64,000 nt of DNA. Source: Sphingomonas caseinilytica. GTDB lineage: Bacteria; Pseudomonadota; Alphaproteobacteria; Sphingomonadales; Sphingomonadaceae. The translations under genes and the position numbers were made by a program. The stretch lies in assembly GCF_023516455.1 (NCBI RefSeq), contig NZ_JAMGBA010000002.1, positions 892,501 to 956,500 on the forward strand. Direction: 5' to 3'. Under the pieces are notes generated by a model. It searched no databases. It was not told the origin of the DNA and saw only the letters and a list, made by a program, of their open reading frames with translations. This document shows positions 46,661 through 55,450 of the stretch, piece by piece. The first letter of the stretch is position 1. Every line of letters begins with the position of its first letter.

Positions 46661-47914
46661 ATGGCCGACACCGACCAGCCTTTAATTGCAGCACTCGATA
46701 TCGGATCGTCGAAGGTCAGCGCGCTGATTGTGACGCGCGACCCGGACGGGCGACTGCGCGTGCTCGGCACCGGCCAACGGGAAAGCCGCGGCGTCAAGCG
46801 CGGCTATGTCACCGACATGGAAGCCAGCGAGGTCGCGGTCCGCGAAGCCGTCGAGATCGCCGAGCGCATCTCCGGCGTCACCATCGATGACGTCTGGGCA
46901 AGCTTTGCCGCCGGCGGACTGGTCAGTGACATTGCCAATGTCGAAGTCGAACTGGGCGGCCACCAGGTCGAACAATCGGACATCGAGGAATTGCTTGCCG
47001 CGGGCCGCGGCGCGATCGACCGCAACGGCCAGGTCGTCCTCCATGCCCATCCCGCCCTTTACACTGTCGACGGCGTCGAGGGCGTGCACCATCCGATCGG
47101 GCTTCATGCCGACCGATTGGGCGTCGACATCCATGTCGTTGCCGCCGATCCGGCGCCTCTCCGCAATATCGATTTCGTCATCCGCTCGGCGCACCTCGGC
47201 GTGAAGGCGATCATCGCCTCCCCGGTTGCCGCTGCGCTCGCCTGCCTCACGCCGGAAGAGCGAGAATTGGGCGTCGCCCTCGTCGAAATGGGCGCCGAAG
47301 TGACCAACATCTCGCTTCACGCCGGAGGCATGCTCGTAGGCCTTCGCTCGATACCGCTGGGTGCCAAGGATATCACCGACGACATCGCCTGTGCGTTCGG
47401 CGTCCAACGGCGGGAAGCGGAACGGATGAAATGCCGGTTCGGTTCGGCGATGACATCCCCGCGCGACAATCATGAAATGGTCGAGGCAACGCCAATCGGC
47501 GGCGATGACGGCGGAGAGCCGCTGCGCATCACCCATGCCCAGCTGATCACCGTCATCCGGCAGCGCACCGAGCAGATCACCAACGAGATCGAGCGCGCGC
47601 TGAAGGAACTGGGCTTCGCAGGACCGGTCGGCCGGCAGGTGGTACTGACGGGCGGTGGCGCAGAGCTGAAGAACATCGCCGACTATATGCAGGGCGTGCT
47701 TGGCCGTGCCGTCCGGGTCGGCCGTCCGAAAACCATCACCGGTCTGCCGGAGGCGCATAGCGGGCCCGGCTTCTCCACCTTGGTGGGTCTCGCCATGCTG
47801 GCGGGCGAAGGAAGCGGCGACATCCGCGACCTGGCGCTGGTTGGTGTGACCCAGAAGAAGCCGGCGACCGGGATGATGGGCCGGCTTATCGCCGCGATGC
47901 GGGGCGGGTTTTAG
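46661..47914 (+). CDS. ftsA: cell division protein FtsA
   Basis: 417 residues, actin-like ATPase that ties FtsZ to the membrane. PLIAALDIGSSKVSALI (phosphate 1), VKRGYVTDMEASEVAVREAV, the 1C domain around ADRLGVDIHVVAADP, GVALVEMGAEVTNISL (phosphate 2), VLTGGGAELKNIADYM (adenosine site) and a C-terminal amphipathic end (GMMGRLIAAMRGGF). Its normal partner ftsZ is 1.45 kb further on, past a transporter gene. Confidence 0.97.
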   Translation: MADTDQPLIAALDIGSSKVSALIVTRDPDGRLRVLGTGQRESRGVKRGYVTDMEASEVAVREAVEIAERISGVTIDDVWASFAAGGLVSDIANVEVELGGHQVEQSDIEELLAAGRGAIDRNGQVVLHAHPALYTVDGVEGVHHPIGLHADRLGVDIHVVAADPAPLRNIDFVIRSAHLGVKAIIASPVAAALACLTPEERELGVALVEMGAEVTNISLHAGGMLVGLRSIPLGAKDITDDIACAFGVQRREAERMKCRFGSAMTSPRDNHEMVEATPIGGDDGGEPLRITHAQLITVIRQRTEQITNEIERALKELGFAGPVGRQVVLTGGGAELKNIADYMQGVLGRAVRVGRPKTITGLPEAHSGPGFSTLVGLAMLAGEGSGDIRDLALVGVTQKKPATGMMGRLIAAMRGGF

Positions 47915-47960
47915 TCCGCGAGACTAGCTGTTAGCCTCCTGCGAAAACAGGGGGGATTGA

Positions 47961-49184
47961 ATGGCGACCATCGCGACGACGAAGAACGCCACGGGGGCAC
48001 TGATCCTCCTGCTGGGAGCGGCGGTCTTCCTCAACTATGTCGATCGCGGTGCGATCGGGATCGCCGCGCCGGTAATGAAGGGCGACCTCGGCCTGTCCGA
48101 TGAAGCCTATGGCGTCGTTTTCTCCGCCTTCTTCTGGATCTACGCGCCGGTTCAGCTCTTCGCCGGTTGGCTGTGTGATCGCTTTTCCGTCTATCGGCTG
48201 ATGGCCGGCGGCATCGTCCTTTGGGCGGCGAGCACCCTCTTAATGGGTTTCGCGGGGGGCTTTGCCTCACTCCTTGTCCTCCGCGTCATGCTCGGCATCG
48301 GCGAAAGCATCTCCTTTCCCGGAAGTTCGAAAATCATTGCCCGCCACGTTCCGCCCGAACGGAGGGGCGTCGCAAATGCTGCGGTGGCTGCCGGAATTGC
48401 TCTCGGGCCGGCGGTCGGAACTCTTGCAGGCGGCTTGATCCTGGCGAAGTGGGGCTGGCCAGCAATCTTCTTCGTCTTTGGTGCCGTGACGTTACTGTGG
48501 GTGCTGCCGTGGCGGCAGGTGGTGGGAACGCTTCCAACAACGGGTCATCATGACGAGGGGCCAAGGGTTCCGCTCGGCGAGCTTCTCACCAAATGGCCGC
48601 TATGGTCGATGTCGATCGTGCATGCCCTCGGAAACTATTGTTTCTATTTCCTGCTTGCCTGGCTGCCCCTGTTCCTGACCAAGTCTCGGGGCTTCAGCAT
48701 CGGCGAGATGACCATGCTGGCGACGCTCGGCTATGCGGTTCAGGGCGCCTGTGCGCTCGGCTATGGCCACTTCTCGGACTGGTGGACGCGGTCCGGAAGG
48801 TCGGAGGCCGCTTGCCGTCGCTGGATGATGGTCGTCAGCCAGTTGGTCGCTGCGGGAGCGATCCTCGGACTGGCATTCGCGCATACTGCGCTATCCATCG
48901 CGATCCTGCTGTGCCTCGCGGGGGCGGCGTCCGCGGCGCTATCGCTCAATCTCTATGCCGTTGCGCAAATGTTTGCTGGTCCGCGAGCATCCGGGACCTG
49001 GGTCGGCGTGCAGAATGCCATCGGCAACCTGTCCGGCATCATTGGGCCAATTGTTACCGGCATTGTGGTCCAGCGCGCTGGTTACAACAGCGCATTCATC
49101 CTCACAGCGATCGTAGCCGCAATCGGTGCAATTTGGTGGGCAGTCTGCGTTCCGCGCATCGAGCAAGTAAATCTGAAAGATTAA
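47961..49184 (+). CDS. MFS transporter, anion:cation symporter-like
   Basis: 407 residues with 12 membrane helices. LNYVDRGAIGIAAPVMKGDL near the start and the loop WLCDRFSVYRLMAGG match the ACS branch of the major facilitator superfamily (hexuronate, glucarate and related acids). The second half has YGHFSDWWTRSGRSEAACRR. A purine-rich ACAGGGGGGATTGA precedes the ATG. Its place between ftsA and ftsZ is unusual, and no sugar-acid catabolic gene is nearby. Substrate unknown. Confidence 0.88.
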   Translation: MATIATTKNATGALILLLGAAVFLNYVDRGAIGIAAPVMKGDLGLSDEAYGVVFSAFFWIYAPVQLFAGWLCDRFSVYRLMAGGIVLWAASTLLMGFAGGFASLLVLRVMLGIGESISFPGSSKIIARHVPPERRGVANAAVAAGIALGPAVGTLAGGLILAKWGWPAIFFVFGAVTLLWVLPWRQVVGTLPTTGHHDEGPRVPLGELLTKWPLWSMSIVHALGNYCFYFLLAWLPLFLTKSRGFSIGEMTMLATLGYAVQGACALGYGHFSDWWTRSGRSEAACRRWMMVVSQLVAAGAILGLAFAHTALSIAILLCLAGAASAALSLNLYAVAQMFAGPRASGTWVGVQNAIGNLSGIIGPIVTGIVVQRAGYNSAFILTAIVAAIGAIWWAVCVPRIEQVNLKD

Positions 49185-49224
49185 CGTTAACGACGAAGCG
49201 GGCTTTTCATGGCTGTGCCATTTT

Positions 49225-49320
49225 GAATCATGGTGAGTCTGTACGGGCACAATCCACGCTTTTTTTCGTTTTACGTTAACTTTTACGCTTGTCGCGGGAC
49301 TCGCAATGATTCATGGATTC
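49225..49320. promoter_or_regulatory. cluster of five GANTC sites upstream of ftsZ
   Basis: GAATC at 49225, GAGTC at 49235, GACTC at 49298, GATTC at 49308 and GATTC at 49316. Two pairs are exactly 10 bases apart. GANTC is the site of the cell-cycle methyltransferase CcrM of alphaproteobacteria. The last site ends 48 bases before the ftsZ ATG, so the cluster covers the likely promoter. Confidence 0.7.
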
Positions 49321-49367
49321 TCGTTGACGGTTCAACGCGCTAGCAGCGCAGGGGGAGGGGTTAGTCC

Positions 49368-50753
49368 ATGAGCATTGATTTCATCCGGCCGGAAGTGGAC
49401 GAGCTTCGCCCGAGGATCAGTGTCATTGGTGTCGGCGGCGCCGGCGGCAACGCCATTGCCAACATGATCCGCTCCGACGTCCAGGGCGTCCAGTTCCTGG
49501 TCGCCAACACTGACGCGCAGGCACTCAATGCTTCCGAAGCCGACCAGCGCATCCAGCTGGGCCTCAAGATCACGCAAGGCCTGGGTGCCGGCTCGCGGCC
49601 CGAGATCGGTCGCGCCGCAGCCGAAGAGACGCTCGAAGAGATCGAGCGCTCGCTCGACGGTGCGCACATGTGCTTCATCGCCGCAGGCATGGGCGGCGGC
49701 ACCGGCACTGGCGCCGCGCCGGTCATCGCCAAGGCCGCGCGCGACCGCGGCATCCTGACCGTCGGCGTCGTGACCAAGCCCTTCGCGTTCGAAGGATCGC
49801 GCCGCATGCGCTCGGCCGAAAGCGGCATCGAAGAGCTGCAGAAGCATGTCGACACGCTGATCGTCATTCCCAACCAGAACCTGTTCCGTCTCGCCACTTC
49901 CGAAACCACCTTCAAGGAAGCGTTCGAGATGGCGGATGAGGTACTGCAGCAGGGCGTCCGCGGAATCACCGACCTGATGGTCATGCCGGGCCTCATCAAC
50001 CTCGACTTCGCCGACGTCCGCTCGGTGATGGGCGAAATGGGCAAGGCGATGATGGGAACCGGCGAAGCTTCGGGCGACAACCGCGCCATCGAAGCCGCGG
50101 AGAAGGCGATCTCGAACCCGCTGCTCGATGGCGTCAGCATGAAGGGCGCCAAGGGCGTCATCATCTCGATCACCGGCGGCGACGACATGCGCCTGATGGA
50201 GGTCGACGAGGCCGCCAGCCACATCAAGGAACTGGTCGACCCCGACGCCAACATCATCTGGGGTTCGGCGTTCAACAACGACCTTGGCGGCAAGATCCGC
50301 GTGTCGGTCGTCGCCACCGGCATCGAGGCGGAAGCCGCCGTCCAACCGACGCAGGGAAAGGTCTTCACCTTCCCGACCGCCGGCCGCCCCGCCGCGGCTC
50401 CTACGCCAGCTCCGATCATTACTCCGGCGCCCGAGCCCACGGCCGAAGAAGCGCCGCTTGACCTGACGAGTGACGACGAAGCGACCGATGAACTGCTGCT
50501 CGGCAATGACGATATCCTTGCCGATCCGGTCATGGGTACGCCGATCGCTCCGCCAATCGACGAGGAAGAAGCCGAGATCGAGCCGATCGAGGAAGCCAAG
50601 CCGGCCGCTGCTGCCGGAGGCACGCTGTTCGAACGCATGTCGAACATCGCGCGCGGCGCAGCCCAGGCGAAGGTCGAGGAAGAGCCGGTCCCGGGCTTCC
50701 GCCGCGAACCGCTCGATATTCCGCGTTTCCTTAATCGGCAGAATAATCAGTAA
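49368..50753 (+). CDS. ftsZ: cell division protein FtsZ
   Basis: 461 residues. Tubulin-like GTPase that forms the division ring. [18 protein letters not shown] at the start, the tubulin signature [13 protein letters not shown] near 103-115, [20 protein letters not shown] with synergy loop Asp, a disordered Pro/Glu linker (about 320-430), and a C-terminal FtsA-binding peptide [20 protein letters not shown] precedes the ATG. The 183 bases upstream hold its own control region. Confidence 0.98.
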   Translation: MSIDFIRPEVDELRPRISVIGVGGAGGNAIANMIRSDVQGVQFLVANTDAQALNASEADQRIQLGLKITQGLGAGSRPEIGRAAAEETLEEIERSLDGAHMCFIAAGMGGGTGTGAAPVIAKAARDRGILTVGVVTKPFAFEGSRRMRSAESGIEELQKHVDTLIVIPNQNLFRLATSETTFKEAFEMADEVLQQGVRGITDLMVMPGLINLDFADVRSVMGEMGKAMMGTGEASGDNRAIEAAEKAISNPLLDGVSMKGAKGVIISITGGDDMRLMEVDEAASHIKELVDPDANIIWGSAFNNDLGGKIRVSVVATGIEAEAAVQPTQGKVFTFPTAGRPAAAPTPAPIITPAPEPTAEEAPLDLTSDDEATDELLLGNDDILADPVMGTPIAPPIDEEEAEIEPIEEAKPAAAAGGTLFERMSNIARGAAQAKVEEEPVPGFRREPLDIPRFLNRQNNQ

Positions 50754-50776
50754 CCTGGTTTAGGCTCGGCGCGGCT

Positions 50777-50794
50777 GCCGCTCAAGCGAGCGGC
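50777..50794 (+). other. hairpin downstream of ftsZ
   Basis: GCCGCTC and GAGCGGC form a perfect 7-base-pair stem with an AAGC loop, 24 bases after the ftsZ stop. There is no T run; it may be a weak terminator or stabilise the ftsZ mRNA end. Confidence 0.45.
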
Positions 50795-50833
50795 GGCTCG
50801 TCGCCGGGCCGCAACGTCTTGTCGCGACGCCCT

Positions 50834-50855
50834 TTTCAGCAAGCTTTCAGCAAGC
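50834..50855 (+). repeat. 11-base perfect tandem repeat
   Basis: TTTCAGCAAGC occurs twice head to tail directly upstream of the TPR/SPOR gene. Each copy is about one helical turn long. Function unknown. Confidence 0.6.
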
Positions 50856-50878
50856 TTCCATCAGGCATGGGGAGGACC

Positions 50879-52495
50879 ATGCTTAATTTGGGATCGATGC
50901 GCGCGCGCTTCATTGCCGTGCTGGCAGCGTCATTCATTGCCACTGCGGCTTCGGCCACCGTTCAGTCCGTCACACCGGAATCTCCGGGTACGGCGCTGTC
51001 GCGTCATATCCGCATCCTGGCCAGCAATCCGCGCGACTTCAATTCGCTGATCGGGGCAGGGAAGGCCGCCCTGGAGCTTGGCGACGTGCAGACCGCCGCG
51101 GGCTTTTTCGGACGCGCCGAAGAGGTCAATCCGAATGCGCCGGCGGCAAAGGCCGGCCTTGGCGCGGCGATGGCGCATATGGGCGATGCCGACGGCGCGA
51201 TTTATTATTTCGACCAGGCAACCCGGCTTGGAGCTTCGGCACTGACCATTGCGCTGGACCGCGGGCTGGCTCGCGACCTTAGCGGCGATCTTACCGGTGC
51301 ACAAAGCGATTATCGGCTGGCGATCGCGTCGCTGAACAGCGACGAAGGCCGCCGGCGCTTGGCTCTCAGCCTAGCGATCGGCCGCGACCGCAACGGTGCG
51401 ATGGCGTCCATCCAGCCGCTCCTGAATCGCCGAGACCCCGCGGCGCAACGAACGCGCGCCTTCGTCCTGGCGTTAGTCGGGGATTCGAGAGGTGCCGCGC
51501 AGGCGATTGAAGCGGTGATGCCGGGCGGGTCGGCTCGTTTCGCGCCGTTCATCAGCTCTCTTCCGCAGCTCAGCGTTCAGGAGAAGGCAGCGGCGGTCCA
51601 TCTCGGCATGTTCCCCGACAATGCCTCCATTCGAATCTCACAAGCTCAGGCTGCGCCTGCGCCAGCTTCGGTACCTCCCTCGCGGGATCGGTCCGCATTG
51701 GCCGAGCCGCCCGCCACCGTAACCGCGCCGCCCGTCCAGACGACGCCGCCGGTTCGCGTGGCGGTGCGGGAACCGCTGCCGCCGGCACCCAAGCCCAGCT
51801 TCTCGCTGCCGTCGCAGAGCTCATCGGCGGCGCCATCTTTTAGCCTGCCGTCGGCGTCGAGCGCCGCTCCGACGGAAGACAGGTTGGCGCAGTCCGAGTC
51901 CGAACAGGAAGCCACTGAACCGGTCGCGGTTGCCGAAGACGGCGAGTCCTCGCTGCAGCAGGTCGATAAATCAACAGGCGAGAACAAACTCAGCAGTATA
52001 GACAAGCTGCTTGCCGCTATCGAGGAACCGCCTCCGCCCGCGCCGTCCCCCAAAGTCGAAAGTACTGCGTCCGACGATGCCGCGGCGACAAAGGCGGCAG
52101 CTGCGAAGAAAGCTGCCGACAAGAAGGCAGCCGACAAGAAGGCGACCGAGAAAAAGGCGCGCGACGCGAAACTCGCTGCCGAAAAGAAGGAGCGCGAGGA
52201 AGCGGCCAAGCTGGGGGTCAAGGGAACCTACTGGGTCCAGCTCGCCGGTGGATCCAACCAGGACCGGATGGCTACTGAATATAAGAAGCTGTCCGACAAG
52301 GCCGGCAGCCTGCTCAAGTCGCGGCCCGGCTACGTCACCGCCGGCAAGGAATATTTCCGGCTGGTGATCGGCCCGTTCGATACGAAGTCGGAAAGCCAGG
52401 CCTTCGTCAACAAGCTTGCCAAGGAAGGCGTCGGCGGCTTTAGCTGGACCCGCACGCCGTCGCAGATCAAGATCGAGAAACTTTCCTCAAGATGA
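50879..52495 (+). CDS. TPR and SPOR domain periplasmic protein
   Basis: 538 residues. Signal peptide (about 1-28), helical TPR-like repeats (about 45-240, for example GAGKAALELGDVQTAAGFFGRAEEVNPNA seen in parts), a long Pro/Ser-rich linker, a Lys/Ala-rich coiled stretch near 410-450, and a C-terminal SPOR domain (TYWVQLAGGSNQDRM onward) that binds denuded septal glycan. GGGGAGGA precedes the ATG at 50879. Its place after ftsZ fits a division role. The stop overlaps the next gene (ATGA). Confidence 0.85.
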   Translation: MLNLGSMRARFIAVLAASFIATAASATVQSVTPESPGTALSRHIRILASNPRDFNSLIGAGKAALELGDVQTAAGFFGRAEEVNPNAPAAKAGLGAAMAHMGDADGAIYYFDQATRLGASALTIALDRGLARDLSGDLTGAQSDYRLAIASLNSDEGRRRLALSLAIGRDRNGAMASIQPLLNRRDPAAQRTRAFVLALVGDSRGAAQAIEAVMPGGSARFAPFISSLPQLSVQEKAAAVHLGMFPDNASIRISQAQAAPAPASVPPSRDRSALAEPPATVTAPPVQTTPPVRVAVREPLPPAPKPSFSLPSQSSSAAPSFSLPSASSAAPTEDRLAQSESEQEATEPVAVAEDGESSLQQVDKSTGENKLSSIDKLLAAIEEPPPPAPSPKVESTASDDAAATKAAAAKKAADKKAADKKATEKKARDAKLAAEKKEREEAAKLGVKGTYWVQLAGGSNQDRMATEYKKLSDKAGSLLKSRPGYVTAGKEYFRLVIGPFDTKSESQAFVNKLAKEGVGGFSWTRTPSQIKIEKLSSR

Positions 52496-53652
52496 CGCTT
52501 CCAAAGGCCCTTGCCGCGCAGCCTTCCAATTCGCGCGGCAGGGCCTTCGCGGAAGACGACCGGGGTCCGCGCGGTCCTCGCGATGCCTTTCAGCGCGACC
52601 GCGACCGCATCATTCATTCTGTCGGATTCCGGCGCTTGCGGCACAAGACGCAGGTGTTCGTCGCGCCCGATGGCGACCATTTCCGCGTCCGACTCACCCA
52701 TTCGTTGGAAGTTGCGCAGATCGGCCGGACGATGGCCAGGGCGCTGGGCCTCAACGAGGATCTGACGGAGGCGCTTTGCCTGGGACATGACCTGGGCCAT
52801 CCGCCATTCGGCCATGGCGGCGAAGAAGCATTGCAGCGGAGCCTCTCGAAGGCTGGTGGCTTCGATCATAACGGCCACACGCTCCGCCTGGTCACTGAAC
52901 TTGAGAACCCTTACCCCACGTTCAACGGACTGAATCTCAGCTGGGAAACGCTGGAGGGCCTGGCCAAGCACAATGGACCGGTTAGCCAGCCTCACTGGGC
53001 CTTGAAGGAGGCCAATGACGGCTTCGATCTGGAGCTCCTCAGTTGGCCAAGCCTCGAGGCGCAGGTCGCTGCGATCGCGGACGACATCGCCTATGACAAT
53101 CATGACATCGACGACGGCTTGCGGTCGGGGGTGTTACAACTTGAACCGCTATTGGAACTTCCCCTCGTCCGGGGATGGTGGGACGAGATCGAGGCGCGCC
53201 ATCCGGGCCTGGACCAATCACGAAAGCAAAAGGCCCTGATCCGCGACGGCATTGGCGCAATGGTTGGCGATGTGCTTGGCGAAACGCGGCGACGCATCCG
53301 CGAATCCGGTGTCGAGACGATCGATGATGTCAGGAGCGTTGGCCGACAGCTGGCCGGCTTCTCCAGCGAAATGAAGGACGCCGAGCGCGCGCTCAAACGC
53401 CACCTCTATGCGAACCTGTACGACCATGACGCGCTTCGCCCGATCCGTATCGAAGCGCAAAGGATCGTCAGCGATCTTGCGCAATATTTCATCGATCGCC
53501 CCGAAGCCTTGCCGGAAGGCTGGCAGCGCGCCGACGATGAGACGGCCAGGCTGCGCGGGATCGGCGACTATGTCGCCGGGATGACCGACCGTTTCGCCAT
53601 CGCACGCCATGAGGCGCTGATCGGTCCGGTTAGGCTGCCGGAAAAATTCTAG
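52492..53652 (+). CDS. deoxyguanosinetriphosphate triphosphohydrolase-like protein
   Basis: 386 residues, HD-domain superfamily. RDAFQRDRDRIIHSVGFRRL, the metal site HSLEVAQIGR with LCLGHDLGHPPFGHGGEEAL, and DDIAYDNHDIDDGL are the dGTPase family motifs with the His-Asp pair intact. It splits dNTPs into nucleoside and triphosphate. It starts in a four-base overlap with the TPR/SPOR gene, so the two are coupled. The proteobacterial short form usually acts on several dNTPs; substrate is not proven here. Confidence 0.92.
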   Translation: MTLPKALAAQPSNSRGRAFAEDDRGPRGPRDAFQRDRDRIIHSVGFRRLRHKTQVFVAPDGDHFRVRLTHSLEVAQIGRTMARALGLNEDLTEALCLGHDLGHPPFGHGGEEALQRSLSKAGGFDHNGHTLRLVTELENPYPTFNGLNLSWETLEGLAKHNGPVSQPHWALKEANDGFDLELLSWPSLEAQVAAIADDIAYDNHDIDDGLRSGVLQLEPLLELPLVRGWWDEIEARHPGLDQSRKQKALIRDGIGAMVGDVLGETRRRIRESGVETIDDVRSVGRQLAGFSSEMKDAERALKRHLYANLYDHDALRPIRIEAQRIVSDLAQYFIDRPEALPEGWQRADDETARLRGIGDYVAGMTDRFAIARHEALIGPVRLPEKF

Positions 53653-53668
53653 GGCCCGCTTAGCCTGG

Positions 53669-54322
53669 TCATCGCGAGACGTGGAGCTCAAGCTCGTCGG
53701 CAGTCTCGTAGCTCAGGGGAACGGTAAACTCTTCGACCAGCGCTCGGCGCTCGGCGGCCGGCAGGCTGGCGATTTCCAGGGCAAGCCGCTCGAGAACCTC
53801 TGCCCGGAACAGTGCATTCTTGTTCTGGCTAGCGACCGTCACCCGCTTCGCCTTGAAGCGTTGCAGGCCCATTTCGGCGCCAAAATTCAATCGGGGCATG
53901 ACACGAAGGGCGAAGGAGGCGCTGACCCACAAGCCGAAATAGCCGCCCCAAACCATTACGAAACGAAGGTCGCCCGGAAATCCGTTGGGATTGGTCGCGC
54001 CCATTTGCTCAAGCAGAACCCGGGCCAGAAGTACCACGATTGTAGCGGGAAGAATCGTGGCCAGGATCGCCAGTGGCTTGCCGGGACGGTCGCGGGTGCC
54101 GTCGATCAGGTACGACAGCACGAGCCAATAGAGTCCGGCGCCGACCGCAGTCGAAACGAACCTGATCGTGTCGACAAGCTCATAAGCGTCACCGTACCGA
54201 AGCTGAGCCCGATAGGTGAACAGTGCATAGGTGAATGCCCAGAAGATGGCCGTCAGAAGGAAATTGGCATTCCGCCAGTCGATTGCGAAAGGCGGCCGCG
54301 ACGAGGGGAGAGCTTGTTGCAT
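53669..54322 (-). CDS. four-helix membrane protein, possible sensor module
   Basis: About 217 residues. Four membrane helices in the first 145 residues, then a helical cytoplasmic part (FKAKRVTVASQNKNALFRAE, LEIASLPAAERRALVEEFTV). The topology looks like the input part of a membrane kinase, but no kinase domain follows. No family recognised. The ATG at 54322 lies in an inverted TTGCA/TGCAA repeat; a TTG three codons upstream is the alternative. Converges with the dGTPase-like gene. Confidence 0.68.
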   Translation of the reverse strand: MQQALPSSRPPFAIDWRNANFLLTAIFWAFTYALFTYRAQLRYGDAYELVDTIRFVSTAVGAGLYWLVLSYLIDGTRDRPGKPLAILATILPATIVVLLARVLLEQMGATNPNGFPGDLRFVMVWGGYFGLWVSASFALRVMPRLNFGAEMGLQRFKAKRVTVASQNKNALFRAEVLERLALEIASLPAAERRALVEEFTVPLSYETADELELHVSR

Positions 54323-54428
54323 AAGTTGCAAATTAGAACTGTATGCCCGCGACGTGAAGCTCCTTGATCGAGCACCAGCGCATGTTGGTCGAATTGTCCC
54401 TACGAGATTGGTGAAAGGAGGTCGGCCA

Positions 54429-54453
54429 GGCAGGGACGGTTTTCGTCCCTGCC
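54429..54453. other. perfect hairpin between two minus-strand genes
   Basis: GGCAGGGACG and CGTCCCTGCC form a perfect 10-base-pair stem with a five-base loop. No T run follows on either strand. It lies 33 bases after the stop of the Met/Asn/Asp-rich lipoprotein gene and may end or stabilise that transcript. Confidence 0.5.
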
Positions 54454-54485
54454 AAGCTGCTCAAAATTGAAAATCCTGAACTGGA

Positions 54486-54728
54486 TTAATAGCTGTTGGT
54501 CGTCGCGCTATTGTCCACCGCATTCCCCGCCGCATTATCCATGCTGTTGTCGGTCATGTTCATGTCCATGTTCATGTCGGTGTTCATATCCATGCCCATG
54601 TTCATGTCTTCGGTGGCGTTGAGGTCCTCAACATTCTCGACAGCCATATTTTCCTGGTCGCGATCACCACAGGCCGCCAATCCGAGCGCCGCGGCAGCCA
54701 TGATGCTCGTCAAAACTAGCTTCGACAT
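54486..54728 (-). CDS. small lipoprotein with a Met/Asn/Asp-rich repeat
   Basis: 80 residues. Lipobox LAAC (Cys20) after a signal peptide. The mature part is acidic and repetitive: NATEDMNMGMDMNTDMNMD at about 38-56, then TDNSMDNAAGNAVDNS. It holds about ten Met in a short stretch, a pattern seen in some periplasmic copper-binding proteins, but Asp and Asn dominate, so another role such as a spacer is possible. AGGAAG precedes the ATG, and a sigma-EcfG-type promoter lies upstream. Confidence 0.78.
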   Translation of the reverse strand: MSKLVLTSIMAAAALGLAACGDRDQENMAVENVEDLNATEDMNMGMDMNTDMNMDMNMTDNSMDNAAGNAVDNSATTNSY

Positions 54729-54757
54729 TCTTCCTCTCCCATTTGGGACCGCCCTCT

Positions 54758-54782
54758 AACGAACGCTCGGGAAGGGCGTTCC
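54758..54782 (-). promoter_or_regulatory. candidate sigma-EcfG promoter of the Met-rich lipoprotein gene
   Basis: On the minus strand GGAAC (54782-54778), a 16-base spacer and CGTT (54761-54758): an exact match to the alphaproteobacterial general stress sigma factor consensus. The start codon is 30 bases downstream, leaving room for a short leader. Confidence 0.65.
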
Positions 54783-54849
54783 GGCTTATCCGACTCCCGC
54801 TCAACGTTAATTTCGTGTTATATGGCTGCAGCCACGAGGGGGCGTTGCC

Positions 54850-55371
54850 ATGATAAGGGCGGGGATCGCGTTATTTTTGCTGGGCTCTGGTTCGACCGCG
54901 ATTGCGGCCGAAACCGACTTTGGTGTCCGTGAGGTAGGAAAGCCCGTGAGCCATTCCACCGCGGACGAACCTCCGCCGGCGGGCACCTGGGCATTGGAAA
55001 CCAACAGCCGCTCCGTCAACATGGGCGACGTCAAGCAGATCGGCGCTCGTTGGGGCCAGGTAACCAGCACTTATCGAAGCCCCGCGCACAACCGCCGCGT
55101 TGGCGGAGTGGCCAACAGCTACCATCTCAGCAACCGCGCGATCGATATTGCCCGACGGCCGGGCGTGAGCCACGGGCAGATCGCCGCGGCCTATCGCAAC
55201 GCCGGCTTCGCGCTCGCGGAGTCGCTGGACGAAGGTGATCATAGCCATTTCGCCTTCGGCTCACCCAAGCGGCGTGGCGGGGCGCAGCCGCAGTTGGTGT
55301 CCGTCAAATCCGGCGAGAAAACCGAATGGCGCATCGTCTATGCTCCTCCGTCGTCGGGCGGCGGCAACTAG
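54850..55371 (+). CDS. secreted M15-type peptidase (D-Ala-D-Ala carboxypeptidase-like)
   Basis: 173 residues with a signal peptide (about 1-20). TYRSPAHNRRVGGVANSYHLSN followed by AIDIA, and later DEGDHSHFAFG, give the zinc ligand pattern of peptidase M15 (His in YHLSNRAID, Asp, and His in HSHF), as in YcbK/VanY relatives. It likely trims peptidoglycan peptides in the periplasm. Encoded divergently from the lipoprotein gene across 121 bases, and close to division and wall genes. Confidence 0.85.
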   Translation: MIRAGIALFLLGSGSTAIAAETDFGVREVGKPVSHSTADEPPPAGTWALETNSRSVNMGDVKQIGARWGQVTSTYRSPAHNRRVGGVANSYHLSNRAIDIARRPGVSHGQIAAAYRNAGFALAESLDEGDHSHFAFGSPKRRGGAQPQLVSVKSGEKTEWRIVYAPPSSGGGN

Positions 55372-55450
55372 CCACTTCAATGCATAAAGTTGGCGAAGCG
55401 GCCCTGAACCGCTAGAGGCGCGCCGAATTCCTTTCATTCGGTGAGCCACA

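Noticed and set aside
49182-49283. TTAAC-rich elements before ftsZ considered as CtrA boxes
   Set aside because: No TTAA-N7-TTAA arrangement is present; only half-sites and GTTAAC palindromes are seen.
54317-54331. TTGCA/TGCAA inverted repeat over the start of the four-helix membrane protein, as an operator
   Set aside because: Five-base arms are too short to separate from chance.
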